Shown piece after piece: positions 22,838 through 37,800 of a stretch of DNA of 64,000 nucleotides. The stretch spans positions 1 through 64,000 of the forward strand of contig MNCI01017621.1 in NCBI GenBank assembly GCA_015680685.1, given 5' to 3'. Below the pieces are notes generated by a model. That model ran no database searches. It was not told where the DNA came from and was given only the letters and a program-made list of their open reading frames with translations. Origin of the DNA: Gnetum montanum (taxonomy: Eukaryota > Streptophyta > Gnetopsida > Gnetales > Gnetaceae). A program made the translations under genes and the position numbers. Every line of letters starts with the position of its first letter. Within the stretch, counting starts at the first letter, position 1.

Positions 22838-25800
22838 CTGAAAATTCATTGTTTGCATAACAATCCATTCTGACACGCTTAATAACAGTAACAAGAAATG
22901 TTAATCTCAACCATCTTTCAATCCTGCTACATAATATTAAGAGGGAAACAAAATCATCTACTCATACAACTACAACCAATGACAATTGATTGAGCAAATC
23001 CAGTTACGGAAAATTTGAATTTTATTGGAAACCAACAAGGATCAATCGTGACAGACAAGCAACGAATAACGTTTTGTAGTGTAAGGTATACATTCATCTC
23101 AAAGATTTTTCTTTGAAAAACTATATTAAGATACTTTTTTGATGAATATGTTTGTTGTTATTTTGCACTAAAGCTAATGATGTGTAACACATTGTATGTA
23201 AATCATGAAATACCAATTACCATTCCTGGTTTCATTGCATGTTTACCCTTATTAATGTAAAGGTTTATTTCAAATTAAAATCTGTATTATATATCAAAGA
23301 CAGCTGTAGTATGAAGATCAAAGTCATTGGGCCCTTAACAAAATAACTGAAATTGAAATTGAAGCTTTATTACGTCTGAAGACTCATAGAATATATCGGA
23401 CAAATATTACATTTTTATGAAAAATTAAAACAGATACTACAAATTGAATACCACCGATGGGATAACAAAAACAAATCATATAAGTTTTTTGCTACAATAT
23501 TATAACGTTATGTCAAATGGGTAGTCATAGCATAGAAAAGAACCACATGCAACTCATCCTCAAAGGCTTTTGACTAGCACAACCTATAGGTACGCTCTTC
23601 TCACAGGAGTTGAATCCATCTTCCACTTTCGATTCTAAGATGGTGAAAACTTAAGCAAAACTTGTTGATGGGCACTCTGAAACTTCAATGGAATAGCAGC
23701 TAAGAGATATTAAGCTTCTGCATCTAGTTTATTAGATCTAATGTTATGTATATAAAATTGTTTCTTGTCTTCTACATTAAACCAAAACTGTGTTAAAACC
23801 TTCTGCTTGACTAACTTGCAAATATGCTTAGGATTTTGCTACACTTCCTCCTAAGAAATATTCCATTTTCTCAACCATTGTAGTTAAATAACATTTTAAC
23901 AGAAATACAGGAAATCCAGTTAAATAAATTTTATAACTACTATTTTAACAAACAACAATTGATTGTGAAGACTGACCATTAGCATGATGGTTTTCCATCT
24001 AGCTGGCAGGTTCTTAATATAATACCAATTATCTATTAAGTTAGATGTTCAAATCTACTGTTAAGTTTTCCTCGAGATAAAATCCTCTTTAACTCCATGA
24101 TCCAGATCAGAAAAACTCTACAGGAATATTGTACTGGTTTTTCTTTTTTTCTTTTTTTCTTTCTTGGCTTGAATATAGATAAATTATACAAATCTCAATG
24201 GTAACCTTTCATTCATCCGCAATGGAGATGGTATTGGTGTAGATATAAGTCCACATGTCTGTTTCTACGATGGGTAATGCACCTGTCTAACTTTTGCCAG
24301 CCCAATCATGTATACACCAATAGACAGTATGGACGTTTTTATCCCAAGTTGGATCTAATTTATAATGTGTACACTTTGAAATCACAGAGCCACAAAGCTG
24401 CTTGATCTTCCCAAGGCATGCATGTGACATGTCCATGCCTATTCATATTCATATTCTAGAAAATAATTTGTATATTCAAGCAGTTTATCACTTGCCAGAT
24501 TACTTGTTATGGCATATGAAAGATACTGTACTGTTCCACCGTTGCTCAGTGGTACAATGAATCTGGCCCACAAGCATTGATATTGGCTTTGATGCTACTG
24601 GCATTTCATAGATATGGTTTGGTACATAATTTAGGGGTGATCATTTGGAGTGAAGGTCAGGCGTTTATTTTTCAAGTCATAAGATCTAGGTTCAAACCTG
24701 GGCACAACCACTTGAAAAGAGGTTAGGCTTTTACTCATCCACCAACCCTCCCAGGATCCCCTCCCAGGATCCATGTTGGTGGGATGAACATTGAGCCTCT
24801 GAGTGAAGACCCTTGGTTTCATGCATAATTTCTGAAACTGAAACTGAATTTCTACTTGTGTCTTGTTAGAATTTATGCAGAATCATTCAGAAGTGCTTTA
24901 CAAGTTTTTGTAATACGTCAAAATATCTTGATAAAGCAATTTTGTAATCAACAATATTTGCTTTTCTTCAGATAACTTTCTTTTATAATTTTGTATTGTT
25001 GCACCTTTTGGTTGTCATAGTTTATTTCTTAATTATGAACAATTGTACTGGCCAGACCTTTAACATGACAAAAGGTTACAACTCATTGTAACCAACACAA
25101 CACTTTGTTATGACTCGTAACCAACTTAACACTTGTCACAATTCATAGTGGCAATCGATCTTATAAATACTTTACAAATCATAAAAACTATCTCATACAT
25201 AAATACCATATGCATCGTAACACATTCATACTACTTGACTGACTTAACAATGATGACTTACGAATCAAGATAATATATGAATTACCATCTAACATATCTA
25301 TTGAGATCTTTTTAGATTTATCAGATAGAGCAATTTCAAATTTCCTTTTATGGAAATATTGCTAATCCATAACTCAACATTGCCTACTAGAATCAAACCT
25401 ATGACATAGGGTTTCAGAATTTCTATGGCCATACCATTGGAATAGATAGCACTGCCAGCATTATTAGCCACTAGAATTTTCTATAACTTTCTATGTAATA
25501 GGAGAATATGTCTAGGTAAAATGATCCTAACAGGAAAGAAACTACATGTATAAATAAAGATAAAATGTAATGGAATTAACTACTTGAACATTTGACTTGG
25601 TTTGGTAGGGGGTTGGGACTTACTTTTAGTTTCTAACTTTTTATCATGGCTTCCAATGTTTGATTTTGTTTCCACTGAGATAATATTTTGTTTCATCAAT
25701 TGCTACATTTTGTGTAAGAAGCAGAATCTCATAAATACATTTTGTTTTCTCCTCTAGGACCTAACAGTGGTTCCAGAGCTTATAGAATTGAATTACAAAC

Positions 25801-28800
25801 TAGACACAGCCTAACAGTGGTATCAGAGCACCCAAGGGTGTAGTGTAGTGGTTAGGATACTCATCTCGTAAAAGAGAGGTTGTAGATTTGATACCTACAT
25901 TTGCTTACGGTTGCACCAATAGTGAAATAGCTTTGCACTAGGATACTCTTCTAGTGTAGGTAAGGGTTGTACTACCAACCCAAACTTTCCTTGTGTCCAA
26001 CAAAAGAAATGGTATCAAAACCTATACAATTCAACATTGGAGCTTAGTATATGGGCAATGTTATAAAGTGAAAGAACACTCCTTATGAATTTAGCTAGTA
26101 ATTTGTCAAATTCTAGCTACTGTAAGGTGTGTGCATGAGGGATAAGTACATTAGTGATTTGCGGGTGTTTGCTACAGATAAGGGTTTCAAATCTATGAAC
26201 AACAAGCTTGTGCATAGTCGTGTGGTGAGATATGATTGTGACAAGGACAGTGCCAACATTATTGATATGCATGGTCTTTAGATTTGGTAAGCAAGGACTT
26301 TAGCAAGCAAAGCAATTCAACAATAAGGGCACCATAGTTTTAAGGGTTTTGGCAACATTGAATGCCTGGCAACAAACATAGTTATTGTTGTGTAGGAGTT
26401 GCCAAAGCTTGGTCATCAATGACAACAACAAAGTAAGAAATACAAAAGGATTGCAACATGAGGTTGAAGTTAACAGCAATATGGATGTATGCAGTATCAC
26501 CACAGTTACAGAAGCTGCAAGCAATGGCAATAACACATACAGTGAAAGAGAAAAGTGCAATTGGAAGCCATGTTAGAAGTGATTGCTTTTGGTAGCATAT
26601 TATAAGGAACAGTGGTTAGACTATTGAGATCTATGATTTCACATGATGGGTCTCGCTTGAGGGTTCTTTCATTGTGTTTTGCAGGGGTTCTCTTATGAGT
26701 TTGCTATTGTTTTGAAAGACAAATTATTCTTGCAGGGTTCATTATTATTTTGTGAGAAAGGTTTTTCCTGTAAGTCCATTGTTGTTTCATAAGATGGATT
26801 GTTTTTACCAAGTTCATTATTGCTTTTGCAAGATGGGTTACTCTTATGGGTTTGTTGCTATTTGACAAGACAGATTGATTTTACAGAATTCATTTTTCCA
26901 AGTTCCTTCTTGTTTTTTCAAAATGGGTTGCTCTTGCAGGTTCGCTACTATTTAACAGGACAGATTGTTCTTGCAAAGCTGCTTGTTGTTTTGCAAGATA
27001 AATTATTCTAGTGGGTTTGTTGTGGTTTTCACAAGATAGGTTGTTCTTGTAGGATAGAGTATCTTTACAGATCTGTTGCCAAGATGTATGGTTGTGCATT
27101 TACATGGGGCATGAGAAATCTAAATTGTACCTTTAGTTTTAGACTTGCTAACATCGAAGTTGTGAAATTGTCCAGGAAAAAAACAGCGGGAGTAATTAAA
27201 TCTATCTATACACTTAAAAACAAGTGCAACGCATTAATAATATGGACTCAAAATGTTTTTTCTTTAAAAAAAAATCTTTCATATTGTCAGTTATCCTACA
27301 ATGTTGGATGGATGTCCAATGTGGGGGTCACATCTTAGTGTAAAAAATTGGCAGGCTATTAAAAGGGTGCAAAAGATATAGATGAGTTGAACATAAGGGC
27401 TCAAACACCTTATCCCATGTTGCTTTTGGAATGTGATCCACTTCCTAGTATGTATGTGTAAGGTGTAACAATATATGATGCTGATAACAATGTAGATCTC
27501 AATCCTAGTAAATTGAAATCATGGTGGAAATCTTCTAACATCCTCTGATTCAAATGTTGTTATCATTGTCTAGAAACATGCAAGCTTTAGCATTAGCTTG
27601 CATTTGACTTTGAAAGGATTTATTGATTTATGTCCTTGATACTGCTATGAAAAATTGCAAATAGATCAAACTCCAGCTCATTAATAGAGGTGAATGGTAA
27701 AACAAAACTCACATAACTGATGCCATATTGTTGGGAAAACGCTATGCAAATGATGATGATAGTGCTAGACAATAACTAGGGACATTTTTATTATTAGTGA
27801 TGTGTATGTATTGCTTTGTTTATATTAACTAGTGTATTTATCTTTGATATTTTTTTATTTTTTATTTTTACAAGTTATTTCCATGTCAGAATGAAGTGGA
27901 GAATGAAAATATGAATATTTTCAGGTTGTTTAGTTGGCAACTTTTCCTGACTTTCACTAATAAAGCTGTTAATATGTTTTCCCATGGTGACGAAAAATAT
28001 TTTTTCTCAAATTTTTAATAATTTCTAAAATAAACAACAAAAGAAAGAGTGCATAAGTAAATAAACTCAACTATCATGTCTAATTTGAATGTCAGAATAT
28101 GTGTAGAATGCAAGGCAACACATCCAGGGCTTGCTTGCAGCATATAATCAGCACAACGTTAAAGCAACTGTGGACCTTAGCACATAGCAGAAGCACCAGC
28201 ACAACATTTTCCCCTTGTGTTTGTTTAAAAATAGTCCATCTCATACTCTTGTTTTATTGTTTTTACATTATTGTTTGTGAATTTTTTTTAAAAAATGCAT
28301 GCACGTTAAGTGTGCAGTCCCACGGACAGAGAGAGTCAAACTAGTATAAATTATAACAAATCATAAATATAAAGTTTGGCTAGACAAGTTCTTTCATTAT
28401 GCTGGTATATAAATGCCATTTATAAAGGCAACAAATGGACTGACCTCCAAGTCCATACCAACTGAAAGGCGAGAAATTCCTCCACAAGTCCTGATGTCAA
28501 AAAGGCCAATTGTTCCATCACCAGCACCTATTTGAAAGAAAATTTAATACACATCAAAGGTTCTTTTATTGCTTTTACGTTTATAGCTGAAACAGCATTC
28601 AGGTCATAATACCATACCTGTTATTAATATGTTGCCAGTCAAATTTGATTTTAACGATGTGATATACTGAAAATAAATTTCATGGAAATCATCAATGAAC
28701 CTCTATAACATAAGCTATTGTTGTAGACGGACCGGAAATGCACAAACACATACAGAATCATGAGCAGGAAAGGAAGCACATCCTTGTGTAGCTTCAATAT

Positions 28801-31800
28801 CCCATAACTGAACAATAGCTGGACCTCCATATGCTGAATCACTTCCACAAACTAAAAGGTTTTGATTGCAAAATTCCATAGCATCAATAGCAGGAAGGAT
28901 AGCATGCTTTTGCCTACATTGATAGTAAGGATTATTTGCATAAGACAACTAGCCATTGAATAATAGCCTTCATAATGAGTTAGTGTGCACCTAAGCATTA
29001 TCCATGATTCAACATTGATACCTCATGCTAGCATTAATATCAGCAGCAAGCTCTCCTAAAAGGACATTCCAAAGGAGAAGCTGACCATCTCCATCACATC
29101 CACTGGTAGCCACCAGACCTACAACAATCAAAATATTAATAAAAACATTTCAAGAATCATCATCAGTGGACATGAACAAAGAAAAGTGAAACTAATGTTA
29201 CTGAAACTAAAACTGATGGTTTTTTTTATTTAATTGAACTGAACTGAACAGAAATTTAATTACATCTCCATAGACCCAAAGGATACATTGATCATAATAT
29301 TAAAAAATATCAAGTTTTTAATCATTTTTGAAAGTATATGCAATTATGAAAAAAATAAAAAATCCATAAAAAAACAATGCATTCAACTTTAAAATAGAAA
29401 TGTCAAAACATATTAATATAACAACATTGCATTAAGCATGAACATCAACATAAATTCATTATTTATACTCCCCATATACATTACAAAAATTTTCAAATGT
29501 AAGCTACACTGCAATTTTCATTCACTATCAACTAAAACAAATGAGCTTAAGAATATCTGAAATCAGCTACTGAAGTGATTCAAAATGAGTTGAAGAATAC
29601 ATTGTTTCACTCTTGAAGAATGTGCTGATGATATATATTCAGAATGTTCTATGCTCATTCTTTCTACTTTTATAGCTGCATTGAGTCATGAATTTTGTTA
29701 TTGGGATAGTGTTTTTACATTTAATGAAATGTTTACCATTAAAAAAGTGTAAAATTTTAATTGGTGTTTTTAAAGATTCCGAAATTGTCTGGAATCATGG
29801 AATCGTCCGGAATTGCAATCCGGAATCACGATTCCAAACTAGATCGAGATCTAGAACAGATCCAGATAGCAATTATTTAGATCATGATCCCAATCCGATC
29901 TTCATAACTATGATAATTAATATATAAGTAGCAATAAATTTGGAGTACACCCACTGTGTCCAATATCCATGCAGTTTGAACACTTTTTCTATGTAATAAT
30001 CTAGAGCCAGCACTAGTAGCTTAAATAACTTGAAGTTTTTTTCACTATGTCTATGGATCTCCATGAGATTTCTTGGACTAGAGAAAATGTCCAGGTTCAA
30101 TGAACCTTAGTTTATCTTGTAAATAACCAAATGCATAAGTTGAGATAGAGGATAATGGAAAGGATTGCCTTAAAGTTTATCCCAATTTGGTAGGGGCTTG
30201 AAGCATACTATACCATCAGTTCATCAACTTTTTTCATTGTGGCTTTGGATGTGCAGTTGGTTTTGTTTTCATGTCTTGATCCTTTGTACTAATATTTATT
30301 TCCAATTGTAGAATTTGTTGTTATTAGAGGGCCTTAACAAAGGTATCAGAGTCTATATCAACTTATGAGAGTTTGCTACAGACGAGGGTTTTGCATTGGT
30401 AAACAAGAAGCTCATGTGCAGCAGCAACGCAATTGTGATTGCATGTCAGGCACAATGGCAATATTAACAAAATGCACAATATTTAGATCTAGTAGACACG
30501 GGTTTTGCTATGTAAAGTAGTTCAACATTAAGGGTAACACAGTTTCAAGGGTTTGGTTACAACATTACACTATGGCTGACAATACATGGTGTCAACATTA
30601 TGGCAGGATATGTCACTAACTTGGTCAGTGATGGCAATAGTGCAGTAAGAGATACAAGAGTACTACAACGTGACAGTGAAGTCAATGGCACTACCGGTTT
30701 ATGTAATGTGGCCATAGTTGCAAAAGTTGCAGGCAACAAACGTTGATGTCAGAGACAGCAAACGAGATTGGTGGCTTCAACTGGTTGTGATGGCTCTATG
30801 GCCAAGTGTGGTTTGAAGCCATGTTAGGAATAGTGGCTCGTGGTTGTAGATTAAAAAAATATGTGATTGGATAAGTAATATCCATGGTTTCACTTCTGCT
30901 AATTCTTCTGCTTATTGTGTTGAAAGACAGAGCTGAGTGTGGTTTGAAGCCATGTTAGAAGTAGCTGCTCCTAGTTGCAAATTAAAAAATATGTGATTGG
31001 ATAAGCGAGATTCATGGTTTCACTTCTAATTATTCTTCTGCTTATTGTGTTGAAAGATCTTGGGTTGAATTGTTATTCTGGCATAACAAGAGCTATAGTC
31101 ATAAGAACTCACCTAATGATGAAGTTTCTGATGCAGCCTAGTTGTTATGGATATGCAATTGGCGTGCACCAACGTTTTGGTTCCAGGATAAGAATTCCCT
31201 ATATTTTGATCATTGCCTTGTGCTGCAAAACGTCTGCATGTTCTAACTAGTTTTTGGGTAAATTTGTGTATTATTGTAATTTTGCTTGTGGCATTTTAAA
31301 ATGGAATCTAGGTTAAGGGAATGCATCCCTAGATTTGTCCCTAATGTTGACATTGCGGGGGTGACTGTTGTAGTAAATAGCAATGCCAATGTTATTAGCC
31401 ACTGGACTTTTTAAGATGTTTTTAAGTCATTAGAGAATATGTTCGGGTTCAATGAACCTTGGATTAGGTTGTAAACAACATGTATAAAGTAAGACAAGTG
31501 TAATAGAATTAACTGCCCAAGTTTTTCTCCCAGTTCAATAGCAGCTCAAGACTTCCTTTCAATTCCTCATCAGTTTTCATTATGACTTTGAATGTGTGAT
31601 TGGTTTTGGTTTTGCTACACTAATCCGTTGTGGTAATATTTGTGTTCAATCGTTGAATTTGTTACTGTTAATGGGCCCTAACATAGTCTATGACTGCATA
31701 CAGAATACGCCACCAAATCTAGACCAAAAACACCAATAATCATACATTGGTAATCACAATAAAAGCAGAAAACATTTGCAAATTTAAAATAACTAACGCA

Positions 31801-34800
31801 TATTTGAAAATTCCCCTTCCCTTCCAAGATGACTGAATATTATATATAACACCCTCACTTGGTAAAAATCCTAATATATCTCCATATATAAATTCTTTGT
31901 GTGCTCTTTCTTTAATTAGCAAAGCACCATGAAGTGAAGTCTACATAAACTTATTTTCAGTGTTACGAGCCAATAAATTGAAACTGAAACTGTTTTAAAT
32001 TACGTCCATGACCTGATGGATCTATTGGACCAGTTTAGCTTCAACATTTTTTTAGCTTGATCAGAAACGTCAGTGAAAAATATCTGATGTATCAGATTAA
32101 AATATATAAAAAATAAAAATTTTATATTGAAAATATAACTAAAGGAAAAACACTGCTTATTCTTGTAAATACTGTCATAATTTCGAATTTCTTTAAATAT
32201 CAATAAACATTCTTACTTCTTTTAATCCTCGTAAATCTTTTATAGATTTTAGTGCTGAAACAGTTTTACCATGCAATGCAGTATTTCCCATACAAAAGAA
32301 AGAGAGAGAAACAGTAAGTACATGAAGAGCATGTGCACCAGTGAAAAGGGCGGAACCTATTTGGTATAGCAACTTAAATGTATTCTTGTTTTCTTTAACT
32401 ATTGCTTTGGAGACACTATGTTGCAGATTTGTTTTTCAATAAGCAATAAAAAAAGATGATTTTGCAGTGGACACCTATTTGCAAGCCTTGTAGATGCAAA
32501 TTAAAGATATTCTTCTATCTTCAAAAGCATCTATAATCATTCATCAACTATTATTTCATCATCTGGTAAAAGAAAGACTTCATGCCTCAAGCTAGACACA
32601 TCTATAATAGTTGAGCAATGTAGGTTTGAATGTAAATCACAATGTCACTCTTCTCGTACAAGATTGTACCTGATGCAAAATCTGTATGATTGTTGATAGG
32701 CAAGTACAGCTGAGCGAGCTTGATCAAAGCATTATTACGAACAGGGACAAAATATGCACAAGTCTGTCAAGCTCACTTGCATTTCTTCTTGCTGATTGCT
32801 TCTCATTTTCTTGCTAAAACTGCAATTAAGAAATGAAAGCTGAACCATTTGATAGGCTCATATCCCTTTTGAAGGATGATTCGACAAATTATTGTGATAT
32901 TTGTACGTTACGTTACAATGTCAAGCTTGGCTTGCAGCCCCTGCTATAGATGCATGTCCTGTGGAGCAGATATGGTCATAGCTAAAGTTGTGAAGCTTTC
33001 AAGTTTCAAGGTTTTAGCTGCATTAGGCAAGGCTTGTCATAAATTCATAATGCCCCTCAAATTATTTCCTAATCCCTATTTGGAATTACTGTAGGGAATA
33101 ACCACATGAGCAAATCTAAAGTTTTATATATTAATTTTGAAGATCTTAGGTCCTACAAATGTTCACGTGTGTTGTATAGAAAGTGAACTAATTTCCGGTG
33201 CAGAGACAAATTTTTTTTGTTCAAGGGTCACAGTTTACCTAAGTGTTATACCCTAAAAAGAAGAGACCTATATCTAACAACAATTTCATTTCTATCAAAT
33301 CCATCATTCTGAAGTACTCATCTAGTTACGATAGTAATGTAATGTATAATGACATTTTCCAATATAGAATCTAAAAAAGAAGTTGGTTATGTTAAAGCCT
33401 TTAAAATCATTCACATACATGATTGCCATTTATTAACTGTCATGGCATTTATTTTCTTCTTATGTCCAACAGATGCAGCAGTTTCAGTAGTAGCGCCCAT
33501 TGTAAAAAGACAAGCACCTGATGTTGAATCCCAAACCTACATAACAGATCGTTGCTCAGAAATAAGTATCGTGAAGGATACAAAGAATCAATTTATCATA
33601 TAATAGATGCTTAACACAATTCATTTAAATTGTAAGTAGTTTACCTTTACTAAATTTGATCCACATGATACAATGCTTGCCCCTCCAACAGCATATTCAA
33701 CAGCTTGTATCTAATCATCACATTTTTAAAAATTCAATCAAGATAGTTCTTCCTATATAGGATAATTTTCCTTTCCAGTAGCATATTTGAGAAGAATTAA
33801 TATGAATAATTTACTAATACCCATGATTGCTAGAAATATAAGAGTCGATATAGTCATCCAGTTAATCTAACGGGCATGTAAAAGTTTCTCCAATCAGCAA
33901 ACTGGTATGTTAAACCTATTAGGACTGACATTTCAAGAACATGAAATACAAAAAATAATGACAAAATATAATTCCAAGGAATCTGGGAAGATTATCATTT
34001 CATATATCTAGTTTCTGCAAATCATTTTTCCAAAAAGTACATTATACTATATACATTACATATTGGGAAAGTCTCAATAAATAGTTACTAATATTTGAAA
34101 TTTCCAAATTAGTTGGCACAAACCTGACAGTTATGACCAGCTAACTCAGTTGCCCTTCCAGCTTTGAGATTGTAGAGAAGCAATTCATTAGGAGCCTATG
34201 ACAGCAACGAATTAAAAAGTATTTAATGCCAGTAAAACTCTGGCAACTCTCGTAAAACCTCTCCCGGTACTTAGAAAGTATTTGAGCAAAATCAGGAATT
34301 GAAATAAACTTTATAGAACAGTAACCCTTACTTCATTGGAACTGCAAACAAGTTGTGGTAGTCCATGTGGATGGAATCTCACGTCTAGAACTTTCTGAAC
34401 TGCTTGCTGAAATTTTGAAGAAATGGTTTTTCATAAACATATGAAATAGATTGCTACTATAGAAATTATTAGATTTTATTAAAAAAATTAATAGACATAT
34501 ATCCCAGGGTTGAAGATGAGATTTAAATTTTGTTTAAAGAGTTCAAAGATAACAAGGAAATCAATACTAGCTGCTTGCCGAATTTGAGAACTGCATAGTG
34601 TCTCAGGTTCATGACATGTACAAAAGCAATGTACTTCAATGAGAAATATAATATTAAGGAAAGAAAAATATTGAAAAGTAAATCATATCTTTATGCAAGA
34701 CAAACACTAGCTTACATCCATTATTCCAAGTGGTTGTGCAACAGCAACACTTGATGTGTATGCACTCCAAGTTGGGATCCAAGATGAAAAAGCTTTTCTT

Positions 34801-37800
34801 TCCAGCCATGTTGCTGGACTTTCAAATTGTTTATCAAGTGACTCCCAACCTAAAAATAAGAAAGCAAATAAGTTTAATATAACATAAAATATAAATATTT
34901 AGGAAATTGCAGTTTTTCAAAAAAAATTCCTGGTTAAGTTTTTAACAACATAATTTAACAATATTTTAAATTATCTTCTGCTCAGTCAGTGAGGCATTGC
35001 TCAGTTGGATAGAGCATGTGTCTTATGATCAGCAAGTCACAGGTTTGATTCCAAGAGGTATACTGAGACATATACCACCTGGAAAAACGGTAGAAACATA
35101 CATTCAGGAACTATGGCATTAAGTTGACAGCCGGCCATAGTAGATCATTGTCAAATCCTTCACTTACCTTAATAGTCAGCTCATCAGAGATGGGATAAAG
35201 GCACCAAGATAATGATCTTTTACTCAAGAAATTGAGATTTGAAATGTGTTGTTTCACACTACACACTACACAGAGCTTCCAATCTTTTTATCACCATTGT
35301 TCACAACTTGTGAATTCTTTAGTTCTTTAATTTTAATTCTATTATGGATAGGAAGGTTCTTCTTCTTCTTCTTCTTTTCTGTTGGTTGGAGTAGGGGAGT
35401 TGTTGAAACGAAAACTAGATGACTATATTTACCCTTTGGACATAGAGCCAACATGAAACCTTCATTGAAATTTAGTAGAACGTGTTACCCACTGGAATCA
35501 AACACATAACTAAAAAAGTATTTACAAAATGGTGATATAGATTTATAATTTGGATCAGAGAATCTTGCAAAAACTGCATTGAATTTTAGGTCATCTACTG
35601 TATTAAAAATTATCAAGTTCGCCATTTTAGTAGATTCAATACATTCCATAACAATTTTGGTCTGATTGCTGCAATTGCATGATGAGAAGGATAATTGATT
35701 CCAAGTTTGGTAATCAATCTTATGTTGCAAAATATTTCTGAACTCTCATGGATTGTTGTTTTCCATGCATACTCCCCTTACCCTTCTGAATTTTCTTCCT
35801 TGTGATTTCCAATACAAAGATACAAACATCGGAGCTGCAGATTTGCGCTTGGAGCAAATACGTTGGTGTTATGGATAGAATATTATTTAGAGTTACTTAT
35901 AGGCTCTAGTTAAAGCCTTGTGGACACAATATTATTTAGCATTACCATCCCTTCCTATAAAGAAATCCCCCACTCCCCAAAAGGCACCACCCTAGAAGTG
36001 TGACCCTCCTTCTGCGTTGATGATTGCAAGAACTGTCAGGCCTGAGAAGCCCCTCCATCCCTCGCTGGTCACCACCGGTGAACCAAACTAAGCTCAGGCC
36101 TCGTCCAAGGTGGACTTATCAGCCTAGCTACCCTCCAAAGGGCTAGAATTAGACCTGAGTGGCCAGGAAGAATCTTGGTAAGTTAACCCCACAGCCAAGC
36201 CGCAGGCACTTCATGAAGGAGAAGTGCACCCCCTGCAACTTCCAAACATTACCCAACTAGACAAAGAATTTGTCCACCAATTCCACAACCTCCTGCCAAA
36301 GTCAAGGCAAAGTTGATTAAGGCACCTACCCACTCCCCGTTTTTGGAATGGGTCTCAGGAAGAACCCCACTACATCACCCATGGGAAGAATAGTCTCACC
36401 CATGGCCGGGACCCCAATAGCATAGCCAACAAAGCCTCAATGAGACGAATGGGCATGCCCCTGAAAAAAGTGGAGTCACCTACCAAATTGCAAAAAAAGG
36501 AATCGTCCATAAGGTCCAGCTCCCCCATTAGTAATCCAAGCACATCCACCCACCCAACACATTGCACCAACCCCCAAAGCTCCTGATTTGTTTGAAAGAT
36601 TGAGTAGGACAGCTCGAACGTCAACGTTCTTCACCTTGCCACCAACGCCTCCTTCTACAGTCTTACATCAAGCGCAACAATCTAAGCTGGCAAGGGGAGT
36701 GGCCACAAGCGAAAAATCAAATTGTTCCACGCTTTCCACAAAGACCATAACACTGCCATTGCAACTGAGTCCCCATTCAAATGGACAAGAGGTGGTAGTC
36801 CCACAGCACACCAAGTGTCTGATGAACAATCGCATTGATATATGAAATGATGAATTGTTTCTGAGGTTCTCGTGCATAATGGGCAAGCATCAACATTTAA
36901 CCCCCTTGCCCACAAGATAGCTAGCAAAGGCAAAGCATCATGATTAATTAACCAAAGAAAGACCTTAGCCTTCTTAGGTAGCCTACCTTTCCAAATGTTC
37001 CTCCATCCTTCAACCAAGAGAAACTTGTTCTTAATAATATCTTGGGGTGGCACTCACAACAACACTCCATGTTCCATCTCATTAGCATGAGTGCATATGG
37101 AATGCCAAACATGCAAATCCCGGTGCCCTATTTTCCATTGTTGGCATTTTCTCTGCATTGTGCCAAAGTATCACTAGCCTGCAAAAGCCTGTTGGTGAGA
37201 AGTTGGTACCCTATAGCAATTATATCCTAAAATTTCAAAAGTCTCTATTTGCCAGCCTCCCTAGGCCTAGCCAATGTATCCCATCCCACCAAATGCATCC
37301 TCTCACCCCCTTTACCCCCTAACCAGACAAAATTTCCAACCAACTGATCTACCTTATGTATAATGCCCAGCGGGGAGATGCCACCAATGCAGTAAATCTA
37401 GCAATGGCCAAGAGAATTGAAGATGCCAAAACAGTTCTACCCTTCCTAGTAAGGAAGCAAGTTGACCAATGCCCTATGCATTGTTGAAGTTTTTGTAGAA
37501 GAGTAGACCAAGTTCCTTTTCTCCGCCAGGCATAAATGAGAAGCCCCAAGTATGAGTCATATTTAGTGCATGGGAGAATTCCCAATAGTTGAGAAATCTT
37601 CCCCTTAACACATCCCAGAGTGTTAATCAAGTGCAAAGCAGACTTCCGCCAATTAATTTCTAAACCAATTTCCTAAGCCATTTTCCCAATGAACTATTAA
37701 TCACATGAACTTTGAGGGGTAGACGCACATGAGAACCATATGGTATCATTAGCATAATGCTCAGCCAAGTAATCGACCCCCGCAATTTCCAGCCCTTTGA

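Larger units (their letters stand above)
25430..27075 (+). mobile_element. Short non-autonomous LTR element, copy B (one LTR and internal region)
   Basis: An LTR at about 25430-25766 ends in ctaaca, followed by a primer-site-like tggttccagagc. A second ctaacagtggtatcagagc, which resembles the initiator-Met tRNA primer-binding site, lies at 25811. The internal region near 26160-26360 matches 30365-30560 of copy A (gtttgctacaga-aagggtt, caacaagctt/caagaagctc, ttcaacattaagg). No gag or pol. The right LTR was not found; a minisatellite fills the 3' part. Confidence 0.65.

Noticed and set aside
22569-22910. Longer minus-strand frame overlapping exon 16
   Set aside because: It lacks WD40 motifs and ignores the acceptor at 22838 and donor at 22610. 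The other frame joins in phase with exons on both sides.
26683-27070. CRISPR-like array
   Set aside because: Units are diverged and contiguous, with no constant repeat and variable spacer pattern, in a eukaryotic genome.
32231-32268. Possible extra exon of the WD40 gene (minus)
   Set aside because: The phase does not fit between exons 11 and 12, and extending exon 11 to 33419 already gives a smooth WD40 blade.
33349-33603. Plus-strand open frame
   Set aside because: Antisense shadow of WD40 exon 11.
34996-35060. Functional tRNA gene
   Set aside because: The cloverleaf is incomplete and the same head recurs in three longer copies, so it is a SINE.
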